Below are positions 41,730-50,274 of a DNA stretch of 50,835 nucleotides, in pieces. The translations under genes and the position numbers were made by a program. Under the pieces are notes generated by a model that did no database searches, had not been told where the DNA came from, and saw only the letters and a program-made list of their open reading frames with translations. Numbering within the stretch: the first letter of the stretch is position 1; every line of letters begins with the position of its first letter. This stretch comes from Oligoflexia bacterium (GTDB lineage: Bacteria > Bdellovibrionota > UBA1018): positions 1 through 50,835 of the forward strand of contig CAIRTR010000022.1 of the NCBI GenBank assembly GCA_903881565.1, read 5' to 3'.

Positions 41730-42806
41730 ATGGATTTCGTGCTAAAAGTTAGCAAGTTATGCAATATGAGGTGTGAATATTGTTACGAACACAAAAACCT
41801 GGAGAGCAAGGATCAGATTTCGTTGAGTCAGTTTGATGCATTTTTCAAGTCTCTTGGCTCTTGGGTTGAAGAGAGAAACATCACTGAGCGCATTTGGTTG
41901 GGTTTTCATGGCGGTGAGCCTTTGCTGAATTCTTTAGATTATCTTGAAGGGGTTTGCTCTCTTGCTGATAAATATCTTGGCGAAAAATCTATTAATTATG
42001 CGTTTTCAATGCAGACAAATCTTACCCGCTACAATAAGGATATTTGCGATTTTTTGAAACGGCGAATTACCACCTTAGGGGTTTCCTTTGATCCTGCGTG
42101 CAGCTTGAGGAAATCCGTTTCGGGCGGTGATACTTATGATTTGGTTTTGAACAATATCGAGGCCGCGCTCGCCGATAAGCTCAATTTTGGCGCCATTACG
42201 GTGCTGAGTGCAAAAAATTTGGACAAGATTAAGGAGATTTACGACTTCTGGGTAAGTCGCGATGTTCCTTTTCGTCTTCTCCCTGTTTCTGCCACAGATA
42301 ATGAGACCCAAGAGCGAATCCAGCATTTGATGTTGAAGGCAGAAGATGTGTTGATGGCTTTTCGAACTTTGGGAGATCTTTGGCTCGAGACGGATACCGA
42401 TCTAGAAATAGATCCTGTCGCGGGCTATTTTCGATCGGCAATTGCCTACATAAAAGGGATCAAGGTTCCTCCTGTTGATCTTTCTAAGAATGAAAGAGTC
42501 CACTACGTTGATACGGATGGGAAGATGTACAATTATGCGGATCATTATACTGATGCAGGTTACCTTGGTGACGCTTTCAAGGATTCCCTAGCGACAATTC
42601 TGGATTCAAATCAAAGGAAAGCCAGTGTTCATCTTCAAATGAAAGATACAAAGACTTGTGAAACCTGTCCTTTTAAAGAGGCTTGCAATCACTCTCCTCT
42701 TATTGAAATTAATCCGACGGAGCGCGTGGTGGATGAGGATGGCGAGGCAATTTGCTGGGCAGCAAGACCGATGATTGATTATTTTGTTAGGCGACTTTCT
42801 GGCTGA
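41730..42806 (+). CDS. Radical SAM/SPASM peptide maturase
   Basis: 358 residues from the ATG with a GGGAG ribosome site eight bases upstream; a TTG 21 bases earlier is a weaker start. The radical SAM cluster motif is Cys11-x3-Cys15-x2-Cys18 (CNMRCEYC), followed by GGEP (FHGGEPLL). The SPASM domain at the C-terminus has Cys310, Cys313, Cys319 and Cys342 (CETCPFKEACNHS; CWAARP), a layout as in anSME-like sulfatase and RiPP maturases. No sulfatase gene is near, and a repeat peptide is directly upstream, so it probably modifies that peptide (carbon-carbon, ether or thioether cross-link not predictable). Confidence 0.92.
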   Translation: MDFVLKVSKLCNMRCEYCYEHKNLESKDQISLSQFDAFFKSLGSWVEERNITERIWLGFHGGEPLLNSLDYLEGVCSLADKYLGEKSINYAFSMQTNLTRYNKDICDFLKRRITTLGVSFDPACSLRKSVSGGDTYDLVLNNIEAALADKLNFGAITVLSAKNLDKIKEIYDFWVSRDVPFRLLPVSATDNETQERIQHLMLKAEDVLMAFRTLGDLWLETDTDLEIDPVAGYFRSAIAYIKGIKVPPVDLSKNERVHYVDTDGKMYNYADHYTDAGYLGDAFKDSLATILDSNQRKASVHLQMKDTKTCETCPFKEACNHSPLIEINPTERVVDEDGEAICWAARPMIDYFVRRLSG

Positions 42807-42884
42807 CTGAAGTAAATTGCCCCAATTTAGACTCACCGCACCCAAGTGACGTCTGCAAGGTTCCAAAAATCCCCCGAAATTCGG

Positions 42885-42914
42885 TTGCAGAAAACCACAT
42901 TTCGCCGGTATAAC
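42885..42914 (+). promoter_or_regulatory. Promoter of the etf operon
   Basis: TTGCAG (42885-42890), 18-base spacer, TATAAC (42909-42914). A start about seven bases on would fall at or just before the etfB ATG at 42923, so the transcript may be leaderless; no Shine-Dalgarno is present. Confidence 0.5.
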
Positions 42915-42922
42915 AATGGCAT

Positions 42923-43696
42923 ATGAACATCTACGTGTGCTTAAAGCAAACCCCGGATACCGAAACAAAAATCAAACTTGCTGCTGATTCAAACGGGATT
43001 GATACCGCCGGAATCAAGTGGATCGTTTCTCCTTACGATGAGCTCGCGATTGAAGAAGCTCTTCGCTTGAAAGAGAAGAACGCTGGCAGCACGGTGACTG
43101 CGATTTCCGCAGGTCCCGCTCGCGTTGTCGAAGCGATTCGCACGGCTCTTGCGATGGGCGCGGATAACGGGATTCATGTGGAGATTCCCGAAACCGCAGA
43201 CAGTAACCTCACCGCGAAAGCGATTGCAGGTGCACTGAAAAAAGAAGCTAAAGTAGACATTCTTTTCACGGGCAAAGAAGCCATTGATGACGGCGCGGCT
43301 CAAGTCTCTCAGCTTGTCGCTGAGTACATGGGTTTCCCTTATGTCACTTCACTTGTCGGCGCAGAGTACAGCGCAACGGCCGTAAAAGCAAAACGTGAAA
43401 TCGAAGGCGGCGCTTTCGAAATGATCGAAATCCAACTCCCCGCACTTTTCGCAGCACAAAAAGGACTTAACGAACCTCGTTACGCTAGTTTGCCAAACAT
43501 CATGAAGGCGAAGAAAAAAGAAGTGAAGCCTTTGAAGCTTGCCGATGTGGGTTGTTCGGACGCGGATCAGAAAATTCGTTTCAAGAATTTCCAACTCCCT
43601 CCTCCAAAACAAGCCGGGAAGAAGGTCGCAGGCGATGCTGCGGCTCAAGCAAAAGAACTTGTACGTCTGCTCCACGAAGAAGCGAAGGTAATCTAA
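42923..43696 (+). CDS. etfB: Electron transfer flavoprotein subunit beta
   Basis: 257 residues, normal length. ETF carries electrons from acyl-CoA and other dehydrogenases to the quinone pool. Family marks are VCLKQTPDTE at the N-terminus, VSPYDELAIEEALRLKE, and the central DGAAQVSQLVAEYMGFPYVTS with EGGAFEMIEIQLPALFAAQKGLNEPRYASLPNIM; the last is the ETF-beta signature region. etfA begins one base after its stop. It lies directly beside the quinone-linked Fe-S oxidoreductase. Confidence 0.96.
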   Translation: MNIYVCLKQTPDTETKIKLAADSNGIDTAGIKWIVSPYDELAIEEALRLKEKNAGSTVTAISAGPARVVEAIRTALAMGADNGIHVEIPETADSNLTAKAIAGALKKEAKVDILFTGKEAIDDGAAQVSQLVAEYMGFPYVTSLVGAEYSATAVKAKREIEGGAFEMIEIQLPALFAAQKGLNEPRYASLPNIMKAKKKEVKPLKLADVGCSDADQKIRFKNFQLPPPKQAGKKVAGDAAAQAKELVRLLHEEAKVI

Positions 43697-43697
43697 A

Positions 43698-44666
43698 ATG
43701 GCTAAAATATTTGTTATTGCTGAACACCGTGATGGAAAATTGAAAAAAACCACGTTTGAACTGTTGGGCGCATCAGCCGCAGCAGGCAACGAAACCCACG
43801 CCGTACTCTTGGGAGAAGGCGTTGCGGAACTTGCAAAAGAATTGGCTCACTACGGCGCTCAGAAGGTTCATCTTGCTGAAAACGCAGGGTTGAAATTCTA
43901 TTCCGCCGAAGCCTACTGCAACGTGATTGCTCCTTTGGTTGCGGCACAAAAGCCCGATGTGATCTTGGGGTCGCACTCTCCAACGGGACGTGATTTTATG
44001 CCACGCTTGGCAGCCCGATTGAACGTAGGACTTGCGAGCGATTGCACGCAGCTTGCTTTTGATGGTGCAAAAATAAAAGTTCGTCGTCCAGTCTACTCAG
44101 GCAAGGCGACGGTTGAAGTCGAATTCTTGGGTAGCGGCCCGCAGATGGCGACGATTCGCCCCAATGCTCTAGGCGTTCCAAAGCCTGACACTTCAAAAGC
44201 AGCTGAAACGATGGCTTGTGCCGCCGATGTCGGCGCTGTGAAGTCTAAAGTTCTCGAAGTCGTTAAAGGATCGAGCGCTCGTCCTGATGTGACCGAAGCG
44301 TCGATCGTGGTTTCTGGTGGTCGTGCGATGAAGAGCGCAGAGAACTTCAAAATTCTAGAAGAGATGGCTGACGTTTTGGGTGCCGCAGTCGGCGCCTCTC
44401 GTGCTGCGGTGGACGCAGGCTTTCGCCCGCATCGCGATCAAGTGGGACAAACGGGTAAGGTCGTTGCTCCTGCTCTCTACATCGCTTGCGGAATCAGCGG
44501 CGCCATCCAGCATCTCGCCGGAATGCGTACTTCGAAGTGCATCGTGGCGGTGAACACCGATCCTGAAGCACCGATTTATCAGATCGCGGATTATGGCGTG
44601 GTCGGCGACCTCTTTGCTGTGGTTCCCGTTCTCAAAGACGAATTTAAGAAAATTAAAGAACACTGA
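43698..44666 (+). CDS. etfA: Electron transfer flavoprotein subunit alpha
   Basis: 322 residues with an N-terminal alpha/beta domain and the C-terminal FAD-binding domain. The latter holds [35 protein letters not shown], and the signature [18 protein letters not shown] with [23 protein letters not shown]. Length is normal. It is coupled with etfB (one-base gap), and the membrane oxidoreductase starts 17 bases after it. It probably passes electrons to that enzyme. Confidence 0.96.
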   Translation: MAKIFVIAEHRDGKLKKTTFELLGASAAAGNETHAVLLGEGVAELAKELAHYGAQKVHLAENAGLKFYSAEAYCNVIAPLVAAQKPDVILGSHSPTGRDFMPRLAARLNVGLASDCTQLAFDGAKIKVRRPVYSGKATVEVEFLGSGPQMATIRPNALGVPKPDTSKAAETMACAADVGAVKSKVLEVVKGSSARPDVTEASIVVSGGRAMKSAENFKILEEMADVLGAAVGASRAAVDAGFRPHRDQVGQTGKVVAPALYIACGISGAIQHLAGMRTSKCIVAVNTDPEAPIYQIADYGVVGDLFAVVPVLKDEFKKIKEH

Positions 44667-44683
44667 TAGTTGGAGGAGTCTCC

Positions 44684-46660
44684 ATGACTTGGCAGACCTT
44701 TGTGTTTATTGCAGTGGCGGGAGCAGCGTTTGGATATTCGGGGTATCGTTTCACCCTCCTTTATAAGATGGCGAAAGCGCACAAGGCCAAAGCCTATCGC
44801 CTTGATCGCATCTATGAGCGGATCTTAACGGCGATAGCCAATGTCTTGGGGCAAAAGGCCGTCCTCCGCAAAAAAGCCGCCGGCATCATGCATGCGACGA
44901 TTTTCTGGGGTTTCATTCTGATATCGGTTGGGACGCTTGAGCAGTTCCTCTCGACTATTTATCAACCCGCTAATTTTGAGTTCATCGGCCACTCCGCTTA
45001 TTCGGCGCTGGTGTTTGCGCAGGATATTTTCACCTTCGCCATCTTACTGGCGCTTAGCTACGCCTCGTATCGTCGATACATTATTCGTCCTGAGGGCTTA
45101 GGCAAGTCTCGCGATGCCACGATCGTCATTTGCATGACCAGCTCCCTGATGGTCGCGATTCTGCTCATGAACTCTTTTTTGATCTTGGGCGAAGACCCTT
45201 GGTTTAAAGATGCCCTCCCTGTTTCATCTGTACTGGCAGGGGTTTTTTCAGGACTCTCCCTTAATGCCGATACCTCCCAGATTCTCCACGGGGTCTTTAA
45301 GTGGATTCACATGTTGATCGTGCTCGGGTTTGCGGTCTACATCCCACGCTCCAAGCATCTTCACCTGGTCGCGGCTGTGCCGAATACTTTTTTCCGCAGC
45401 CTGGATCGAGCCAAAGGTATCAAGACCATCAATTTTGAGGACGAAGCTGTCACTCAATATGGCGCAGCCAAGATCACGGACTTGAGTTGGAAAGACGCTC
45501 TCGATTATTACTCCTGCACGGAGTGCGGGCGTTGCCAGGATCTGTGCCCGGCTTACAACACTCAAAAGCCGCTATCGCCCAAAGCGCTGATCATGGATTT
45601 AAAAGACAATCTCTATCGCAACAAAGAGAAGATTCTTGCTGGCAAAGAAGACGAGATTACGCCGATTATTGACGAAAACGTAACCGAAGACGTTATTTGG
45701 GCTTGTACTTCTTGCCGCGCTTGCGAAATCGCATGCCCCGTCTTCATCGAGCACACCGATAAGATTTTCGAAATTCGTAAGAATCTCGTCATGATGGAAT
45801 CCAAATTCCCTGCCGAAGTTCAATCCGTATTTAAGAACATGGAAACCAACGCCACTCCGTGGGCCTTCAGTTCTGCGGATCGCGCCCAATGGGCCGATGG
45901 ACTCTCGATTAAGACCGCGGCCGAAGATCAAAACTTCGACGTGTTGTTGTGGGTCGGATGTGCAGGCGCATATGACGAACGCAACAAAAAGGTCATGCGC
46001 GCGTTTGCTAGTATTCTCAAAAAAGCAGGCGTGAAGTTTGCGATCTTGGGAACTGAAGAGCAGTGCACGGGCGATTCGGCGCGCCGAATTGGGAACGAAT
46101 ACCTGTTCCAGACGCTTGCGAAGTCAAACGTCGAAACTCTGAATCGGTACAATGTGAAGAAGGTTGTTACGGCCTGCCCTCATTGCTTTAACACGATCAA
46201 AAATGAGTACGGCGTGTTTGGCGGGAACTACGATGTCGTCCATCACTCTGAGTTTATTGCCCAACTGATCGCTGAAGGGAAAATCAAACCTTCGAAGGCT
46301 GTCGATGAAACGATCACGTTCCATGACAGCTGCTATATGGGCCGTTGGAACAACGTCTATCAAGAACCTCGTGATGTCCTTAACTCTCTGCCTTCGGCTC
46401 GAGTGGTGGAGATGTCCCAGAACCATGACCAGAGCATGTGCTGTGGTGCTGGGGGGGGCCGGATGTGGATGGAAGAAAAAATCGGCGCCCGCATTAATGA
46501 TAAGCGCACTGAGCAGGCGCTCGCGACCAAGGCTGGCGTGATTGCCTCCTCATGTCCCTTCTGTCTGACGATGTTGGGCGACGGTGTGAAAACCAAAGAC
46601 ATGGCGGATAAAGTTCGCGTGATGGATATCGCAGAACTCATTGATCAATCTACTTCGTAA
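44684..46660 (+). CDS. Membrane Fe-S oxidoreductase, probable ETF:menaquinone oxidoreductase
   Basis: 658 residues. About five membrane helices (residues 1-225) resemble the NarI/heme-b membrane subunit. Then come two 4Fe-4S motifs (CTECGRCQDLCPAY from Cys278; CTSCRACEIACPV from Cys341) and two CCG-type cysteine-rich domains like those of heterodisulfide reductase (VGCAGAYDE; HDSCYMGR, CCGAGGGRMW). This composition, placed directly after etfBA, matches the membrane enzymes proposed to pass electrons from ETF to menaquinone. A GGAGGA ribosome site precedes the ATG. The operon ends here or with the following lipoprotein. Confidence 0.9.
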   Translation: MTWQTFVFIAVAGAAFGYSGYRFTLLYKMAKAHKAKAYRLDRIYERILTAIANVLGQKAVLRKKAAGIMHATIFWGFILISVGTLEQFLSTIYQPANFEFIGHSAYSALVFAQDIFTFAILLALSYASYRRYIIRPEGLGKSRDATIVICMTSSLMVAILLMNSFLILGEDPWFKDALPVSSVLAGVFSGLSLNADTSQILHGVFKWIHMLIVLGFAVYIPRSKHLHLVAAVPNTFFRSLDRAKGIKTINFEDEAVTQYGAAKITDLSWKDALDYYSCTECGRCQDLCPAYNTQKPLSPKALIMDLKDNLYRNKEKILAGKEDEITPIIDENVTEDVIWACTSCRACEIACPVFIEHTDKIFEIRKNLVMMESKFPAEVQSVFKNMETNATPWAFSSADRAQWADGLSIKTAAEDQNFDVLLWVGCAGAYDERNKKVMRAFASILKKAGVKFAILGTEEQCTGDSARRIGNEYLFQTLAKSNVETLNRYNVKKVVTACPHCFNTIKNEYGVFGGNYDVVHHSEFIAQLIAEGKIKPSKAVDETITFHDSCYMGRWNNVYQEPRDVLNSLPSARVVEMSQNHDQSMCCGAGGGRMWMEEKIGARINDKRTEQALATKAGVIASSCPFCLTMLGDGVKTKDMADKVRVMDIAELIDQSTS

Positions 46661-46662
46661 GG

Positions 46663-46851
46663 CTACTTCTTGATCACTGCCTTGATAGTTGTCAACTTCT
46701 TAGACACCGCTGTCTTGCGGCTCATTCTAGGGTAAGTCTTTAAGTAATTGATTTCATGTGTAAACTCCAACATAGCGTTCCGTGTCGCCTTTGGCACGCC
46801 GCATGCTTTACTGGTTCTCGACTCCGTTGTCTGTCCCAAACCCACAGACAC
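46663..46851 (-). CDS. Possible small basic protein (or remnant)
   Basis: 62 codons read opposite to the flanking genes. The C-terminal half is basic (TYPRMSRKTAVSKKLTTIKAVIKK) and looks coding-like, but there is no ribosome site. It may be a remnant; I keep it only as a possibility. Confidence 0.22.
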   Translation of the reverse strand: MSVGLGQTTESRTSKACGVPKATRNAMLEFTHEINYLKTYPRMSRKTAVSKKLTTIKAVIKK

Positions 46852-46868
46852 TGAGGTTGGAGAAAATT

Positions 46869-47681
46869 ATGAAACACATGAAAAAATATTTGCCCGTTTT
46901 AGTTTTGAGCTTAATGACGTTGAGTGCGTGTGGAAACAACCCCGCAGCGACACCTGCCGCAGGTCCGACGCCGACTGCTCCTGCACCTGCCGCAGCACCC
47001 GCTCCAGTAGCGGCGCCGACGAGCACTACCGGTTGTGTAGCCGGTCAGATCAGCATCGCCGGTGGAGCATGCATGGCGGCCGATCTTCCCACGGCTTGTT
47101 CGTACAGCGGAGGGACGATCATTAGCATCAACGGAGTACAAGTTTGCAAAGTGAAGGTATCGCTTGGACCGACAGGCTATAGCGGAATGAATTCGATCGC
47201 ATACACAACGCTCACAATTCAAGATGGCATGCCGGTGCAAACCCCTGATGCGCCAGGCGGAATGGGCGCTTACCGAACGGGTCTCCTCCTGAAGAAGGGA
47301 GATAAGCTAACGCTCAATGCTTCTGGCACATGGGGCCTTACCAAAACAGATAAGAATACTTTCCTTACCATTTTCCACTTTGATATCTCCACCAATACTT
47401 GTGACGACGTCAACGCTGCGGGCTTGTCGACAAGCGGTAAGAACGAAGTGGTGAATAACCCAGACAATAATCAAGCCTCCGCTCTTTTCGGCTCTGATGG
47501 AACAGAAGCGTTCCTGATTGGAGCTGGCGTTAAGGACCGTGTGATCAACAACAATGGCACCCTTCAAATTGGATACAACGTTCCGATGACTTCAGCTTCC
47601 GGTTGCCAGTATACCCAGATCACGAACCTTTCGGTTCAACGCTGCCAAGACGCGGCGGGCGCAACTTATCAATGTCCTTAA
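46869..47681 (+). CDS. Lipoprotein with a possible lectin-like (LecA-type) domain
   Basis: 270 residues from an ATG with TTGGAGAA before it; the frame is open 29 codons further up but without a signal. Lipobox LSAC gives Cys21. A Pro/Ala/Thr stalk (residues 25-55) is followed by a Cys-containing segment and a strand-rich domain (about 110-270): GAYRTGLLLKKGDKLTLNASGTW, FGSDGTEAFLIGAG and GTLQIGYNVP. The order resembles calcium-dependent LecA/PA-IL-like beta-sandwich domains, but I would not claim sugar binding. A bidirectional terminator follows. Confidence 0.75.
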   Translation: MKHMKKYLPVLVLSLMTLSACGNNPAATPAAGPTPTAPAPAAAPAPVAAPTSTTGCVAGQISIAGGACMAADLPTACSYSGGTIISINGVQVCKVKVSLGPTGYSGMNSIAYTTLTIQDGMPVQTPDAPGGMGAYRTGLLLKKGDKLTLNASGTWGLTKTDKNTFLTIFHFDISTNTCDDVNAAGLSTSGKNEVVNNPDNNQASALFGSDGTEAFLIGAGVKDRVINNNGTLQIGYNVPMTSASGCQYTQITNLSVQRCQDAAGATYQCP

Positions 47682-47710
47682 GTGTTAGCAGTCAGTAAAA
47701 CCCCCCTAAA

Positions 47711-47760
47711 CCTAAAAAACCCCCGGCAGGAGATTGGCTCTTGGCGGGGGTTTTCCTTTT
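47711..47760. terminator. Bidirectional terminator after the lipoprotein gene
   Basis: AAAACCCCCG pairs with CGGGGGTTTT around an imperfect inner stem, with T-runs on the plus strand and A-runs on the left side. It isolates the etf/lipoprotein region from ubiB. Confidence 0.85.
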
Positions 47761-47827
47761 GGGCGACTGAAAGTCGGCAAATTGTGCCGCGTTGACCGGC
47801 GGCCCGATCCCTGCGATCCTAGAGTTA

Positions 47828-49501
47828 ATGCAATGGATTCGTAAGGGGCGGCAAATAGGTCAGGCGGTAAAAAACGTCCAAAGGCTCCGCCATATTCTCG
47901 CGGTGTTTTCCAAGCACGGTTTCGCCGATCTTGCCAACCGAATGAATCTGGAGCGGTTTCTCCCTTCAAGACTTGCGGCATATACTGAGGGACAAGCGGA
48001 CAAATCCATTCAAGAACGATTACGGCTTTCGTTCGAAGAGTTGGGTCCCACTTTCGTAAAGCTCGGGCAGTTGCTTTCCACGCGCTCCGATTTATTGCCG
48101 GACTCCTTTATTGAGGAATTCGTAAAGCTGCAGGACAATGTCCAGCCGCTCACTTTTCAGGCCGTTCAAACGGCAGTCGAGCGCGAACTTGGAAAACCCC
48201 TGCTCGAAGCTTACGCTTCGTTTGATCCGGTTCCTCTTGCGGCCGCGAGTATCGGGCAGGTACATTCGGCAGTCCTTAAGACGGGCGAAAAAGTCGTCGT
48301 CAAGGTCCAGCGTCCTGAGATTGGGAAGATCATCTCAACAGATATTTCGCTGCTCGCTTTTTTGGCGGGCTTAATGGAGAAGTATATTCCTGAGACTCGC
48401 ATGATCAGTCCCAAGACGATCGTCGACGAGTTTTTTAGAACGCTCTCCTACGAATTAGATTTTGTGGTTGAAGCCAATAATATGGGCAAAATGGCTCAGA
48501 ACCTCTCGATTTTTCCCGACATCGTTATCCCAAAAGTCTACAAAGAGTTATCGACCCACAAAATCCTGACCCTCGAAAAATTGGAGGGTATCCCGGTCAA
48601 TGACATCAAAGCGATTGAGGCTTCCGGCATTGATCGTAAACATATTTGTAAAATCGGCGCGCTCGCATTTTTTCGCTCGGTGATGATCGATGGGCTTTTT
48701 CACGGCGACTTGCATGGGGGCAACCTCTTCATACTGCCCGGAAACAAGCTGGGAATCATTGATTTTGGGATCGTCGGTCGGCTCTCCCAAAAAGCGCGAG
48801 ACCAGTTGGCCAATATGGTGATGTTTCTTCTCACCGAAGACTTTGAAAATCTCTGCTATCAATATGCCGAACTGGGCACCTCTTCTTCGTCCGTGGATTT
48901 TGATACCTTTCAAAGGGAAGTCCGAAATACGATTGCACCCTATCTGGGGCTTTCGCTTGCCGAACTCAATATCGGCAAGGTTCTTATTGAGTCCACCAAG
49001 ATTGCGACACGTCATCAGATCAAAATCCCAGGCGAATGGATGATCGTCTTCAAGGCGATTCTGACGATGGAGGGAATGGGGCGTACGCTTGATCCGGATT
49101 TCGATCTTCTGAAGCTTGGCGAGGAAATCACCAAAGAACTCGTCAGTAATCAATATTCGATGCAACGGATTTCGAAAGACTTCATGTGGATCGCTAAAGA
49201 CGTCGCCAATCTCCTTCAGGTTCTTCCTCGCCAGTTGCGATGGATGTTCAAGAAACTTTCGTCCAATGATTTTGCAATCGAGATCCGTTCCCCCGACCTA
49301 GAGAATATTCGCGCCCAGATGGACCTCAACGGACGGCGAATGAGTTTGAGCGTTATTACGGCGGGCCTCTTTTTAGCTTCCAGTGTTACGCTTATTCATC
49401 CCGTGGGGCATACGATTGGAGAGTATCCCATTGTCGCGGTGGTCTTTTTTGGGGTGGGGTGTCTGTTCTTGGGGAAGCTGCTGCTGAGGTCGTTTAAGTA
49501 G
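47828..49501 (+). CDS. UbiB/ABC1 (ADCK)-family atypical kinase
   Basis: About 557 residues from the ATG (a TTG 36 bases up is possible). Motifs of the ABC1 family are KxGQ (FVKLGQLLSTRSDLLP), AAASIGQVHSA, the invariant Lys in KVVVKVQRP, HGDLHGGNLF and IDFGIVGRL. Two membrane helices close the C-terminus. Members act as membrane ATPases that support ubiquinone or menaquinone biosynthesis. It lies near the ETF/quinone genes but is separated by a terminator. The specific quinone is not decided here. Confidence 0.92.
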   Translation: MQWIRKGRQIGQAVKNVQRLRHILAVFSKHGFADLANRMNLERFLPSRLAAYTEGQADKSIQERLRLSFEELGPTFVKLGQLLSTRSDLLPDSFIEEFVKLQDNVQPLTFQAVQTAVERELGKPLLEAYASFDPVPLAAASIGQVHSAVLKTGEKVVVKVQRPEIGKIISTDISLLAFLAGLMEKYIPETRMISPKTIVDEFFRTLSYELDFVVEANNMGKMAQNLSIFPDIVIPKVYKELSTHKILTLEKLEGIPVNDIKAIEASGIDRKHICKIGALAFFRSVMIDGLFHGDLHGGNLFILPGNKLGIIDFGIVGRLSQKARDQLANMVMFLLTEDFENLCYQYAELGTSSSSVDFDTFQREVRNTIAPYLGLSLAELNIGKVLIESTKIATRHQIKIPGEWMIVFKAILTMEGMGRTLDPDFDLLKLGEEITKELVSNQYSMQRISKDFMWIAKDVANLLQVLPRQLRWMFKKLSSNDFAIEIRSPDLENIRAQMDLNGRRMSLSVITAGLFLASSVTLIHPVGHTIGEYPIVAVVFFGVGCLFLGKLLLRSFK

Positions 49502-49578
49502 CGACCCGCTTTAAATAGTCACTATTTAATTCTTTCCCGCCCTTCACTTTGCAATCCCGATCGTGCTACCTTTGAAAA

Positions 49579-50274
49579 ATGCAAAACGGCACTCGGCTTA
49601 TCTTGGGCGTTTTTGGTGTTGCGTTAGTCTCGATCGTTGGCGCAAGTTGTGGAAACTCCGCCTCTTCAGAGGTGATGCAGAACGTCTCGATGACTCACGA
49701 GGACCTCCTCGCAGTAAAGTACGTCGCTTACGCAGATTCGACCGGGACCCCCGCGGTGTCACGGGCCCAAGCTCAGGCTAACCTCGATCAGGCGAATCGA
49801 CTTTTTGCTCCCTGCAAAATTCAATTTACCCTAGAAGACTATGTGGCTGCCAATTCGCTCTCTTATGGGCTGGCTTATCAGCCCTCGGAGTTAGATGACA
49901 TGGATAAGATACGAGAAGATTTTGCGGACGACTCAACTCTTCTCGTTACCACGACCGGGACCTGGGATCGCTCAGGAACTCTTGGAAACACGCACGCGAA
50001 CGCGTGGACCAGTGTTCCCGGGTCCGCGCCATTTGGCGTGATTGTGGAGCGGCCCGTGGGGAATTACTCCAATCTCATCGCGCATGAGCTTGGCCATTAT
50101 GTGGGACTGTTCCATCGCAGTGAAACGGATAATTTAATGAGCCCGATCATTTATCAGACCTCAACGCAAGTGACAGATCAGCAGTGTCTTCAGGCAAAAA
50201 CAGCGATTCAGGTTAATTGGAAAAAAATGCTACGCGAGCCGGCACTTGCCTTGGCTAGCCAAAGTCCAAGCTGA
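49579..50274 (+). CDS. Metzincin-type zinc protease lipoprotein
   Basis: 231 residues. Lipobox GASC gives Cys24. Zinc motif HELGHYVGLFH (His169, Glu170, His173, His179) with Met187 (NLMSP) as Met-turn, the matrixin/metzincin layout. A disulfide may involve Cys93. The substrate is unknown; a surface protease would suit a predatory or degradative organism (inference). Its 3' end overlaps the convergent ureohydrolase gene by 45 bases. Confidence 0.86.
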   Translation: MQNGTRLILGVFGVALVSIVGASCGNSASSEVMQNVSMTHEDLLAVKYVAYADSTGTPAVSRAQAQANLDQANRLFAPCKIQFTLEDYVAANSLSYGLAYQPSELDDMDKIREDFADDSTLLVTTTGTWDRSGTLGNTHANAWTSVPGSAPFGVIVERPVGNYSNLIAHELGHYVGLFHRSETDNLMSPIIYQTSTQVTDQQCLQAKTAIQVNWKKMLREPALALASQSPS

